From contig JANYCM010000375.1 of NCBI GenBank assembly GCA_025360285.1, positions 1-7,222 of the forward strand: 7,222 nucleotides of DNA. Direction: 5' to 3'. This document shows, piece after piece, positions 1-6,046 of this stretch. This DNA comes from Sphingomonadales bacterium (GTDB taxonomy: Bacteria > Pseudomonadota > Alphaproteobacteria > Sphingomonadales > Sphingomonadaceae). Each line of letters opens with the position of its first letter. Position 1 is the first letter of the stretch. The notes under the pieces are model-generated. The model was given only the letters and a program-made list of their open reading frames with translations, did not search any database and was not told where the DNA came from. The position numbers and the translations under genes were made by a program.

Positions 1-2
1 CC

Positions 3-194
3 GCGTGCGAGCTGCTGGAACTGGGCGCCAGCATCGAAGAAATCGGCATCATCACCGGCATGAGCCCCGACACGGTGCGCCACTATACCAAGAGGGTGCG
101 CGCCCTGCGCATCGCCGAAAGAATCGCGCCCAGCATCACAGGGGTTTACCCAACCCCCACCCCCGGGCTTACCAATCAGAAGGCCCGGAAATAA
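3..194 (+). CDS. Probable tyrosine recombinase (integrase), C-terminal fragment
   Basis: This is the last 63 codons of a gene that begins left of the window; the first complete codon is at position 3 and the stop is TAA at 192-194. The segment reads as two helices with the pattern LGASIEEIGIITGMSPDTVRHYTKRV. This resembles the end of phage-type integrases, where ITG(H/M)S is followed by the catalytic tyrosine; here that would be Y28 of the fragment (bases 84-86). Family members cut and rejoin DNA at att sites to insert or excise mobile elements. The position, converging on the 3' end of a tRNA gene 16 bases away, fits an integrase beside its attachment site. A LuxR-type helix-turn-helix is the main alternative, because EIGIITGMSPDTVRHY also fits that pattern. 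The upstream Arg/His catalytic residues are outside the window, so the call is tentative. Confidence 0.55.
   Translation, partial: ACELLELGASIEEIGIITGMSPDTVRHYTKRVRALRIAERIAPSITGVYPTPTPGLTNQKARK
163..188. repeat. Small inverted repeat at the end of the integrase-like gene
   Basis: Six-base arms CCGGGC (163-168) and GCCCGG (183-188) flank a 14-base spacer and overlap the last codons of the integrase-like gene. It lies between that gene's end and the tRNA-Glu 3' end, so it could help end transcription from either side. No T-tract follows on either strand, so I do not call it an intrinsic terminator. Confidence 0.3.
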
Positions 195-210
195 TGCCAC
201 AAAATCAATG

Positions 211-240
211 TGGTGATCCCTACGGGAATCGAACCCGTGT
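211..240. other. Candidate attachment site core in the tRNA-Glu 3' end
   Basis: Tyrosine recombinases commonly integrate into the T-arm and acceptor 3' end of tRNA genes, rebuilding the tRNA from the element's own copy. An integrase-like gene ends 16 bases from this tRNA 3' end, so the 3' portion is the likely att core. The second copy would lie left of the window and cannot be seen, so this is inference from layout only. Confidence 0.3.
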
Positions 241-286
241 TTTCGCCGTGAAAGGGCGACGTCCTAGACCGCTAGACGAAGGGACC
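211..286 (-). tRNA. tRNA-Glu (anticodon TTC)
   Basis: The minus strand folds as a full 76-base cloverleaf with an encoded CCA tail (211-213 on the plus strand read TGG). The acceptor arm pairs GGTCCCT with AGGGATC, including one G-T wobble, and the next base is A. The anticodon stem TCGCC/GGCGA closes the loop CTTTCAC, giving anticodon TTC, which reads GAA/GAG. The T arm carries the standard GGTTCGATTC motif. It supplies glutamyl-tRNA for translation and, in bacteria, for haem synthesis through glutamyl-tRNA reductase. It is transcribed in the same direction as recJ but has its own promoter just upstream. Its 3' end faces the integrase-like gene, so it may also serve as an attachment site. 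Confidence 0.96.
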
Positions 287-299
287 GGCGGGAGAGGCG

Positions 300-328
300 C
301 TGCTAAAGGGGAGGGGGCAGCGCGTCAA
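300..328 (-). promoter_or_regulatory. Sigma-70 type promoter of tRNA-Glu
   Basis: On the minus strand TTGACG (328-323) is followed after exactly 17 bases by TAGCAG (305-300). The -35 matches the consensus in five of six bases and the -10 is weaker. Thirteen bases separate the -10 from the mature tRNA 5' end, leaving room for a short leader. The promoter lies wholly between the recJ stop and the tRNA, so the tRNA need not depend on read-through from the hom-glpX-recJ operon. Confidence 0.65.
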
Positions 329-334
329 GCATGT

Positions 335-2170
335 TCACGCCCAGGCAATGTCATCGACTTCGATTTCGGCACTGGGTTCGCCTTTCCAGTCGTCGCGCTT
401 GACGCGGCCGGCGACATAGAAGGGCCGGCCACGGGCACCGGCGAGGGCGGCGCCCAGCGCGGTATCGGCATGGCGAAAGGCGATCGCCTTGCAGCGCGCG
501 CCATCGGCGCCGGCGAGCATCAGCTTGACGTGATGTTCGCCGACTATGCGGCAATCGACCGCGGTCCACGGCCCGGAAGCAACCCGCGGGGCGGACCAGC
601 CCTGGCCATAGGGGCCGGCGACATCAAGCGTTTCGGCCAAGGCCAGGTTGATGCCGCGCGGCGCCAGGGCGGCATCGCAATCGAGCGCGCGACCGGTGGC
701 GGCCCTGTCGACATCGCCGGCCAGCCGGTCATTGAGGAAGGCGGTGAGCGCATCGATGCCATCGGCCGCCACCGTCAGGCCGGCCGCCATGGCGTGGCCG
801 CCGCCAGCGATGAGCAGGCCGGCATCGCGCGCAGTCAGCACGGCGGCACCCAGGTCAACGCCGGGAAGTGACCGGCCGGAACCCTTTGCGGTGCCATCAT
901 CCTGAATGGCGATGATAATCGCCGGGCGGTGCAGGCGGTCCTTGACGCGCGAGGCGACGATACCGATGACGCCGGGGTGCCAGCCTTCACCGGCGATGAC
1001 GGCCACTGCCATATTGGCATCAGGGCGGGCGAGGGCCAACGCCGCTTCGGTTACCTCGGCCTCGATGGCGCGGCGTTCGCCGTTGAGGCGATCGAGTTCG
1101 GCGGCGATAGCAGTGGCCTCGGCGGGGTCTTCGGTGGTGAGCAGGCGCACGCCGAGATCGGATTTGCCGACGCGGCCGCCGGCGTTGACGCGCGGGCCAA
1201 GCGCAAAGCCGAGATCGCGTGCCACCGGCGGCCGGGCGAGAGCGGCGACGTCGATCAGCGCATTGAGGCCGATGTTGCGGCGCTGGCGCATGACCTTTAG
1301 CCCTTGCGTTACAAAGGCACGGTTGAGACCGGTCAGCGGCACGACATCGGCGACGGTGCCGAGCGCGACTATGTCGAGCAGATCGGTCAGCCTGGGTTCC
1401 GGCCGTGTCGCAAAGGCACCGCGCTGGCGCAGGAGGCGATTGAGCGCAACCGCCAGCAGAAACGCGACGCCGACCGCCGCCAGATGACCGTGCGCCGCCG
1501 CCAAGTCGCTTTCATCAAGCCGGTTGGGATTGACCAGCGCGAGCGCCGGCGGCAGCGCCGTGCCGGCCTTGTGATGATCGACGACGATGACATCAAGGCC
1601 GGCCGCCTGTGCCGCCGCCAGCGCGTCAAAACCCTGGGTGCCGCAATCGACCGTCACCACGAGGTCAGCACCGGCCGCCTTCAATGCCACCAGCGCATCG
1701 GCCGACGGGCCATAGCCTTCGAGCAGGCGATCGGGGATATAATGGCCAACGGTGGCGCCGACCGACCTGAGATAGCGAATGAGCAATGCCGCCGAAGTGG
1801 CCCCATCCACATCATAATCCCCGAAGATGATGATGACTTGGCCGGCGGCAATGGCATCGGCAATGCGGACGGCAGCGGCTTCCATGTCGTTGAATAGCGC
1901 CGGATCGGGCAGCCAGTCGCGCAGCGTTGGCGTTTTCAGCCGATCGAAATCGGGGGCGATGGCGCCGCGCGCCCGGAACAGATGGTGGACCAGATCGTCA
2001 TTGCCGCGGCCATCCAGACTGCCCCCGGTGCCCGGCATGACGCCGCCGCGCCAACGCCAGGGTTGGCCGAGGACAGAGGTGGTGACATTGAAGACACAAC
2101 CCGGCTCCCCAATCGGCGCTTGTGCCGAACCGCCCTCTCCCACAGGGGGAGAGGGGAGCCGACTATGCAT
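335..2170 (-). CDS. recJ: Single-stranded-DNA-specific exonuclease RecJ
   Basis: RecJ digests single-stranded DNA 5' to 3' in the cytoplasm during recombination and mismatch and base-excision repair, using Mn/Mg ions. With the ATG at 2170 it is 611 residues. DHH phosphoesterase motifs are clear: DYDVDG at about 118-123, VDCGT with its Asp at 175, DHH at 198-200 and GTVADVVP at 271-278. They are followed by GPRVNAGGRVG (325-335), EGWHPGVIGIVASR (395-408), KGSGRS (429-434) and the DHHA1-type GGGHAMAAG (456-464). A C-terminal OB-like domain ends the protein. The start is uncertain. The RecJ-like N-terminus (FNVTTSVLGQPWRWRG) begins near 2092, and no usual start codon lies close upstream in frame. 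The ATG at 2170 overlaps the glpX stop by 8 bases and reads through a palindrome; GTG at 2143 (602 aa) and ATG at 2038 (567 aa, losing the conserved start) are alternatives. It is the last gene of the hom-glpX-recJ block. Confidence 0.95.
   Translation of the reverse strand: MHSRLPSPPVGEGGSAQAPIGEPGCVFNVTTSVLGQPWRWRGGVMPGTGGSLDGRGNDDLVHHLFRARGAIAPDFDRLKTPTLRDWLPDPALFNDMEAAAVRIADAIAAGQVIIIFGDYDVDGATSAALLIRYLRSVGATVGHYIPDRLLEGYGPSADALVALKAAGADLVVTVDCGTQGFDALAAAQAAGLDVIVVDHHKAGTALPPALALVNPNRLDESDLAAAHGHLAAVGVAFLLAVALNRLLRQRGAFATRPEPRLTDLLDIVALGTVADVVPLTGLNRAFVTQGLKVMRQRRNIGLNALIDVAALARPPVARDLGFALGPRVNAGGRVGKSDLGVRLLTTEDPAEATAIAAELDRLNGERRAIEAEVTEAALALARPDANMAVAVIAGEGWHPGVIGIVASRVKDRLHRPAIIIAIQDDGTAKGSGRSLPGVDLGAAVLTARDAGLLIAGGGHAMAAGLTVAADGIDALTAFLNDRLAGDVDRAATGRALDCDAALAPRGINLALAETLDVAGPYGQGWSAPRVASGPWTAVDCRIVGEHHVKLMLAGADGARCKAIAFRHADTALGAALAGARGRPFYVAGRVKRDDWKGEPSAEIEVDDIAWA
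2102..2161. repeat. 60-base compound inverted repeat between glpX and recJ
   Basis: Outer arms CGGCTCCCC (2102-2110) and GGGGAGCCG (2153-2161) are perfect 9-base inverted repeats. Between them lie two smaller hairpins: TCGGC/GCCGA (2113-2117 with 2124-2128) and CCCTCTCCC/GGGAGAGGG (2133-2141 with 2147-2155). The right arm of the inner hairpin shares three bases with the outer arm. The unit can therefore fold either as a three-way junction or as a strong 9-bp hairpin. It ends one base short of the glpX stop codon. Sequences of the CCCTCTCCC...GGGAGAGGG type are common dispersed intergenic palindromes in proteobacteria, so this may be a REP-like or miniature mobile element. In RNA it could partly terminate or stabilise the glpX message; no T-tract follows it. 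Confidence 0.7.
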
Positions 2171-3164
2171 GGCCGTGGGCGCGGTGTTCCCCGCTGACCC
2201 AGCGGACGGTGCCCGAGGAAGCGCGCATGACAACGCTCTGGGTGGTGATGACACCGTCACGGCGGCGCTTGACGCCCTTCAGCAATGATCCATCGGTGAC
2301 GCCGGTAGCGGCGAAGATGACATCGCCGCTGGCGAGGTCGTGCAGATCATAGATGCGGTCGAGATCGGTGATGCCCCAGCGCCGCGCGCGGCCGCGTTCG
2401 TCATCGTTGCGGAACACCAGCTTGCCCTGCAATTGGCCACCGACGCAGCGCAGCGCCGCCGCCGCCAGCACGCCTTCAGGGGCGCCGCCGCTGCCCATGT
2501 AGATGTCGATGCCGGTGTCGGGATTGCTGGTGGCGATCACGCCGGCGACATCGCCATCGGGGATCAGCATGATGCCGCAGCCCAGACTGCGCAGTTCGGC
2601 GATCAGCGCTTCGTGGCGCGGGCGATCGAGCACACAGACGATCAGGTCGCCGGGCGCGACGCCCTTGGCAGCGGCAACGGCCTTGACGTTGTCAGTCGGC
2701 GATTTCTTCAGATTGATGATGCCAGCGGGATAGCCGGGGCCGACGGCAATTTTGTCCATATAGACATCGGGGGCGTTGAGCAGCCCGCCTTCTTCGGAAA
2801 TCGCCAGCACGGCGAGGGCGTTCGGACCGGCCTTGGCGGTGATCGTCGTGCCTTCCAGCGGATCAAGCGCGATATCGATCTTGGGGCCGCTGCCGACGCC
2901 GGTTTCGACATAGCCGCGGCCGACTTTTTCGCCGATGAACAGCATTGGCGCCTCGTCGCGCTCGCCTTCGCCGATGACCACCGTGCCATCGAAATCGAGC
3001 CGGTTGAGGGCATCGCGCATGGCTTCAACGGCGGCGGCATCGGCGGCCTTTTCATCGCCGCGGCCGATCAGTTTTGAACAGGCAATCGCTGCGTTTTCGG
3101 TCACCCGGACCATTTCCAGAACCAGCACACGGTCGAGGGTCGAACTGCGGGGGGTGATGGTCAT
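2163..3164 (-). CDS. glpX: Class II fructose-1,6-bisphosphatase GlpX
   Basis: GlpX hydrolyses fructose 1,6-bisphosphate to fructose 6-phosphate and phosphate, the committed cytoplasmic step of gluconeogenesis; in some bacteria it also acts on sedoheptulose bisphosphate. The 333-residue product matches the usual family length (about 320-340). Family signatures are present: IGEGERDEAPM at 64-74, an Asp at 97 and DPLEGTT at 101-107 for metal binding, VLDRPRH at 178-184, and GSGGAPEG at 224-231 with the conserved Glu at 230. The ATG at 3164 was chosen because a GGAG ribosome site (3173-3170) lies 5 bases upstream and the protein then starts as family members do. A TTG at 3239 would add 25 unlike residues. 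It lies 71 bases downstream of hom and is probably co-transcribed with it. The message continues into recJ through a palindrome. Confidence 0.96.
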   Translation of the reverse strand: MTITPRSSTLDRVLVLEMVRVTENAAIACSKLIGRGDEKAADAAAVEAMRDALNRLDFDGTVVIGEGERDEAPMLFIGEKVGRGYVETGVGSGPKIDIALDPLEGTTITAKAGPNALAVLAISEEGGLLNAPDVYMDKIAVGPGYPAGIINLKKSPTDNVKAVAAAKGVAPGDLIVCVLDRPRHEALIAELRSLGCGIMLIPDGDVAGVIATSNPDTGIDIYMGSGGAPEGVLAAAALRCVGGQLQGKLVFRNDDERGRARRWGITDLDRIYDLHDLASGDVIFAATGVTDGSLLKGVKRRRDGVITTQSVVMRASSGTVRWVSGEHRAHGHA

Positions 3165-3169
3165 GGTGG

Positions 3170-3173
3170 CTCC
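3170..3173 (-). promoter_or_regulatory. Ribosome binding site of glpX
   Basis: GGAG on the minus strand sits 5 bases before the ATG at 3164. It decides the start in favour of this ATG over the in-frame TTG at 3239, which overlaps the hom stop codon. Confidence 0.7.
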
Positions 3174-3235
3174 GTTCAGCGGGGTGCGCCGGGGTGTAGG
3201 GGGGTTCGCCACCGCCTGCAAGGGTAGCGACAGGG

Positions 3236-4528
3236 TCAAAAATCGAGGATGTGCATCATTACCGGCGCACCGGTCACGGCGTCACTCGCTGCCATCTGGG
3301 CCAGGCTGGCGAGGACCTGGGGTTCACCGGCAATATGCGTCACCATGACGATCATGGCATCGCCGTCCGCCGAAAGCCCGCGCTGGATCAGGCTTTCAAT
3401 CGAGACTCCATGATCGCGCAGCGCTGCCGTCAGCTCCGCCAGCACGCCGGGGCGATCGGCAACGGTCAGGCGCAGATAATAGCGGCCCCGGCGGCGGGCG
3501 ATGTCGGCAGGCGGCAGGGCGGTAAGCGCCGCCACCGGCATGCCAAAGGCGTGTCCGATGCTGCCGCGCGCGATGTCGATGATATCGGCGACCACAGCGC
3601 TGGCCGTGGGGCCTTCGCCGGCGCCGCGTCCCTGAAACAACAGGCGCCCGACGAAATCACCTTCCGCGACCACGGCGTTCAGCGCCCCGCCGGCCGCCGC
3701 CAGCGGGTGATCGAGCGCCACCAGCGCCGGATGCACGCGCTGAAACAACTGCCCCTCGCTGGCTTCGGCCAGGCCGACAAGCTTGATGCGAAAGCCCAAA
3801 GCCGCCGCCTGGTCGATATCGGCGAGTTCCACGGCGCGGATGCCCTGGGTGGCGACGGCCGCAAAATCGATGCGGGCGCCAAAGGCCAGGGCGGCCAGGA
3901 CCGACAATTTATGGGCGGTATCGATGCCATCGATATCAAAACTGGGGTCGGCCTCGGCATAGCCGGCGGCCTGGGCTTCGGCGAGGACATGGCCGAAATC
4001 CAGCCGTTCATTTTCCATCCGCGTCAGGATATAATTGCAGGTGCCGTTGAGCAGGCCATAAACCCGGGCGATGCGGTTGGCGGCCATGCCCTCCGACAGG
4101 CCCTTGATGACGGGGATGCCACCGGCGACCGCGGCTTCATATTTGAGCGCGAGGCCCTGGGCTTCGGCGGCAGCGGCAAGGTCAAGGCCATGGTGCGCCA
4201 GCATCGCCTTGTTGGCGGTGATCAGCGCCTTGCCGGCCGCCAGCGTGCGCCGTGCCAGGGTCAGCGCCGGGCCATCGGCACCGCCGATCAGTTCGACAAC
4301 GATATCGACATCATCGCGACCGGCAAGTTCGGTCGCGTCATCAACCCAGATGAAGCGCGACAGATCAAGCCCGCGTTCGCGCTGGCGATCCCGCGCGCTG
4401 ACGGCGGTAATGCTGATCGGCCGCCCGGCGCGGCGGGTGATGAGGTCGGCATTGGCATCGAGCACCCGGACAACGCCGGCGCCGACATTGCCCAATCCGG
4501 CCAGACCGATACGCAAGGGGTGGGACAC
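3236..4528 (-). CDS. hom: Homoserine dehydrogenase with C-terminal ACT domain
   Basis: The enzyme reduces aspartate semialdehyde to homoserine with NAD(P)H, the branch point to threonine, methionine and isoleucine in the cytoplasm. The 430-residue length is typical of the monofunctional type, with no fused aspartokinase. Domains in order: a Rossmann nucleotide-binding region with GLAGLGNVGAGV at 8-19, TANK at 104-107, then the catalytic and substrate region with AGGIPVIK (135-142), NGTCNYI (161-167), YAEADP (190-195) and D203 to K207. A C-terminal ACT domain starts near 350 (YYLRLTVADRPGVLAEL) and usually mediates threonine feedback. The start is GTG at 4528, supported by GGAG (4539-4536) 7 bases upstream. 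It is the first gene of the minus-strand block. No threonine attenuator or leader is visible in the 111-base upstream gap. Confidence 0.97.
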   Translation of the reverse strand: MSHPLRIGLAGLGNVGAGVVRVLDANADLITRRAGRPISITAVSARDRQRERGLDLSRFIWVDDATELAGRDDVDIVVELIGGADGPALTLARRTLAAGKALITANKAMLAHHGLDLAAAAEAQGLALKYEAAVAGGIPVIKGLSEGMAANRIARVYGLLNGTCNYILTRMENERLDFGHVLAEAQAAGYAEADPSFDIDGIDTAHKLSVLAALAFGARIDFAAVATQGIRAVELADIDQAAALGFRIKLVGLAEASEGQLFQRVHPALVALDHPLAAAGGALNAVVAEGDFVGRLLFQGRGAGEGPTASAVVADIIDIARGSIGHAFGMPVAALTALPPADIARRRGRYYLRLTVADRPGVLAELTAALRDHGVSIESLIQRGLSADGDAMIVMVTHIAGEPQVLASLAQMAASDAVTGAPVMMHILDF

Positions 4529-4535
4529 AGGCTAG

Positions 4536-4539
4536 CTCC
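4536..4539 (-). promoter_or_regulatory. Ribosome binding site of hom (GTG start)
   Basis: GGAG on the minus strand lies 7 bases before the GTG at 4528. It supports a GTG start, since no in-frame ATG gives the expected family N-terminus. Confidence 0.65.
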
Positions 4540-4612
4540 GAAAGGTCAGGCGGCGTTCCTTGCGGAGGCAGCGGCAAAGCGCAAGGGCCGGCATTGTGTG
4601 GGGCTGGTGTTT

Positions 4613-4626
4613 CGGGGGAACCCCCG
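4613..4626. repeat. GC-rich inverted repeat upstream of the oxidoreductase gene
   Basis: Six-base arms CGGGGG and CCCCCG are separated by AA, ending 6 bases before the AAGGA ribosome site. As RNA it would form a short hairpin with a four-base loop in the 5' leader and could affect ribosome access; as DNA it could be a protein-binding half-site pair. No function can be assigned from sequence. Confidence 0.4.
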
Positions 4627-4639
4627 GCAGATAAGGATA

Positions 4640-5596
4640 ATGCGCGCACTCGTTTGTCATCATCTCGCCGAGGATCGATCCGGGCTGCGGCTTGAGGCGA
4701 ATTGGCCGGAGCCATCGGCACCGGGTCCGGGCGAGGTGACGGTTGCGATCGATGCCGCCGCACTGAATTTCCCCGATCTGCTGATGCTGGCGGGGGGGTA
4801 TCAGTTCAAGCCCGAACTGCCGTTCATTCCCGGCACGGAGGCCTGTGGCCGGGTGATCGCCACCGGGCCGGGGGCCGAGGCGCTGCACGGCCAGCGCGTC
4901 ATCATCGGCGGGCGCGGCGGCTGTTTTGCGCAGCGGTTGACCTTGCCGATGGCGGGCGTGCGACCGGTGCCGATGGGCCTGGATGATGCCGAAGCGGCGG
5001 CGTTCACCGTCGGCGCACTGACCGCCTGGGTCGGGCTGATGCGGCGCGGGCGCTTGCAGGCCGGGGAACGCGTGTTGGTGACCGGAGCTGGTGGCGGCAT
5101 GGGGCTGGCGGCGGTCGCGCTGGCGGCACTGGAAGGCGCCGAAGTGGTTGCGGCGGCGTCGAGCGAGGCTGGACTGGCCCTGGCGTGCGGGGCGGGGGCG
5201 CATGATGCCGTGCTGATCGACCGGGCGGCGCCGGCACTGGCGCTGCGTGATATCGATGTCGTGTTCGATCCGGTGGGCGGGGCGTTGGCATTGCCGGCAC
5301 TGCGCACCTTAAGGCGCGGCGGCCGCTATCTGATCATCGGCTTTACCGGCGGCCGGCCGGCGCCGCTGCCGCTCAACCGGCTGTTGCTGAAGGAAGTCGA
5401 GGTTCTGGGGGTGCGTGCCGGTGAATATGGCCGCCAGGACCCTGCGGCCGGCATCAGCAATATCGCCGCCATCGATGCACGGGCGGGGGCGCTGCGCCCG
5501 CAAATCGGGCTGCGCCTGCCGCTTGATGAAGGAGCCCAGGCCTTTGCGATGATGGCGGCGGGCACGCTGCGGGGCAAAGCCGTCCTGCTGCCCTGA
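4640..5596 (+). CDS. Zinc-free MDR-family oxidoreductase, quinone oxidoreductase-like
   Basis: The 318-residue protein belongs to the medium-chain dehydrogenase/reductase superfamily, quinone oxidoreductase (QOR/zeta-crystallin) branch, which typically transfers hydride from NADPH to quinones or enones in the cytoplasm. An N-terminal GroES-like domain contains ALNFPDLLMLAGGY (about 41-54) and PGTEACGRV (64-72). A Rossmann domain follows with VLVTGAGGGMGLAAV (145-159), the variant of GAxGGVG typical of this branch. A conserved C-terminal strand reads LRGKAVLLP. The zinc-ligand pattern of alcohol dehydrogenases is absent. The start is ATG at 4640; the frame is open far upstream, but that extension is antisense to hom and not credible. 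It diverges from hom and lies 64 bases before the membrane protein gene. Substrate is unknown; some relatives reduce acryloyl-CoA or crotonyl-CoA. Confidence 0.9.
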   Translation: MRALVCHHLAEDRSGLRLEANWPEPSAPGPGEVTVAIDAAALNFPDLLMLAGGYQFKPELPFIPGTEACGRVIATGPGAEALHGQRVIIGGRGGCFAQRLTLPMAGVRPVPMGLDDAEAAAFTVGALTAWVGLMRRGRLQAGERVLVTGAGGGMGLAAVALAALEGAEVVAAASSEAGLALACGAGAHDAVLIDRAAPALALRDIDVVFDPVGGALALPALRTLRRGGRYLIIGFTGGRPAPLPLNRLLLKEVEVLGVRAGEYGRQDPAAGISNIAAIDARAGALRPQIGLRLPLDEGAQAFAMMAAGTLRGKAVLLP

Positions 5597-5617
5597 TCGT
5601 TCGGGGGTCTGGTCTGG

Positions 5618-5630
5618 CATTGCTGCAATG
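5618..5630. promoter_or_regulatory. 13-base palindrome before the membrane protein gene
   Basis: CATTGC-T-GCAATG is a perfect inverted repeat with a single central base, in the 64-base gap between the oxidoreductase stop and the next start. This size and symmetry fit a dimeric repressor site. No clear -35/-10 pair surrounds it, and it could be chance. Confidence 0.3.
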
Positions 5631-5660
5631 GGATAGAAAGCGCCAGCGGGGGGACGGCAC

Positions 5661-6026
5661 ATGACTATTGCACCGATCATCGTCATCATCAGCACGACGG
5701 TTGCCATTGGCGGCTATATGGGGTTTCAATATCTGATGGGGGTGCGCAACCGGCCGATGCTGATTGCCATTCACCTGCTGCTGGGGGCAGGCGGGCTGGA
5801 AGTCATGGCCATGCTGTTGCGCGGTGCGCCGGATGGATCGCACATAATGCGGCACGACCTTGGGGAGATCGCCGCAATTTTCATGGTCGGCGCTTTGATG
5901 ACCGGGCTGATCGTGCCCTTGCTGGCGCAGCCGGCACCGCGCCGCATCGGACCGCTGTTGCTGGTCCATGCCGGCGTCGCGCTGATCGCCTATGGCGCGC
6001 TGGTTTATTGGGCGTTTCAACTGTGA
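5661..6026 (+). CDS. Small four-helix inner-membrane protein of unknown function
   Basis: I do not recognise this family. The 121-residue product has four predicted membrane helices at about 5-26, 33-53, 68-88 and 96-119, with almost no soluble part. Arg-rich turns RNR (29-31) and RR (94-95) should face the cytoplasm, which puts both termini and the middle loop (RGAPDGSHIMRHD, 54-66) on the periplasmic side. Histidines lie inside helix 2 (H38) and helix 4 (H103), with two more in the periplasmic loop (H61, H65). There is no cleavable signal or catalytic motif. The start is ATG at 5661, preceded by a G-rich ribosome site (GGGGGG ending about 8 bases upstream). The gene is followed at once by a mini-ORF and the exported PLP enzyme, so it probably shares their message. 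That it is a real gene is likely from codon pattern, hydrophobic design and spacing. Confidence 0.8.
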   Translation: MTIAPIIVIISTTVAIGGYMGFQYLMGVRNRPMLIAIHLLLGAGGLEVMAMLLRGAPDGSHIMRHDLGEIAAIFMVGALMTGLIVPLLAQPAPRRIGPLLLVHAGVALIAYGALVYWAFQL

Positions 6027-6046
6027 TGACGGCGATGGGGCGATAA
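6026..6046 (+). other. Six-codon mini-ORF linking the membrane protein and aminotransferase genes
   Basis: An ATG at 6026 overlaps the TGA of the membrane protein gene (TGATG at 6024-6028). Six sense codons (MTAMGR) run to a TAA whose last base is the first base of the next gene's ATG (TAATG at 6044-6048). Both junctions are classic stop-start overlaps for ribosome re-initiation. Whether it is translated cannot be told from sequence. Confidence 0.35.

Larger units (their letters stand above)
4529..4639. promoter_or_regulatory. Divergent intergenic region between hom and the oxidoreductase gene
   Basis: These 111 bases separate two divergent start codons, so the promoters of both transcription units should lie here or just inside the coding ends. 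I found no convincing -35/-10 pair on either strand; TTGCGC and TTGCGG hexamers occur but are not followed by a good -10 at 17 bases. The rightward gene has AAGGA at 4633-4637 only 2 bases before its ATG, an unusually short spacing. Confidence 0.45.

Noticed and set aside
163..188. Intrinsic terminator for the integrase-like gene or tRNA-Glu
   Set aside because: The inverted repeat is short, has a 14-base spacer and is followed by no T-tract on either strand.
5..871. Open plus-strand frame of 288 codons across the tRNA and the end of recJ
   Set aside because: It reads through the tRNA-Glu gene and lies antisense to the conserved C-terminal part of RecJ; it has no recognisable domain.
1304..1897. 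Open plus-strand frame of 197 codons inside recJ
   Set aside because: It lies opposite the catalytic DHH motifs of RecJ, which are clearly the coding strand.
2133..2155. Simple rho-independent terminator of glpX
   Set aside because: The stem is strong, but the bases after it on the minus strand are GCGGTTCGG rather than a T-run, and recJ follows immediately, so full termination here is unlikely.
3251..4639. Long open plus-strand frame running opposite hom and into the oxidoreductase gene
   Set aside because: It is in frame with the real oxidoreductase but its 463 extra codons are antisense to the well-supported hom gene. The composition (rich in Gly, Asp, Gln and Arg) looks like a shadow frame in GC-rich DNA, and no domain is visible.
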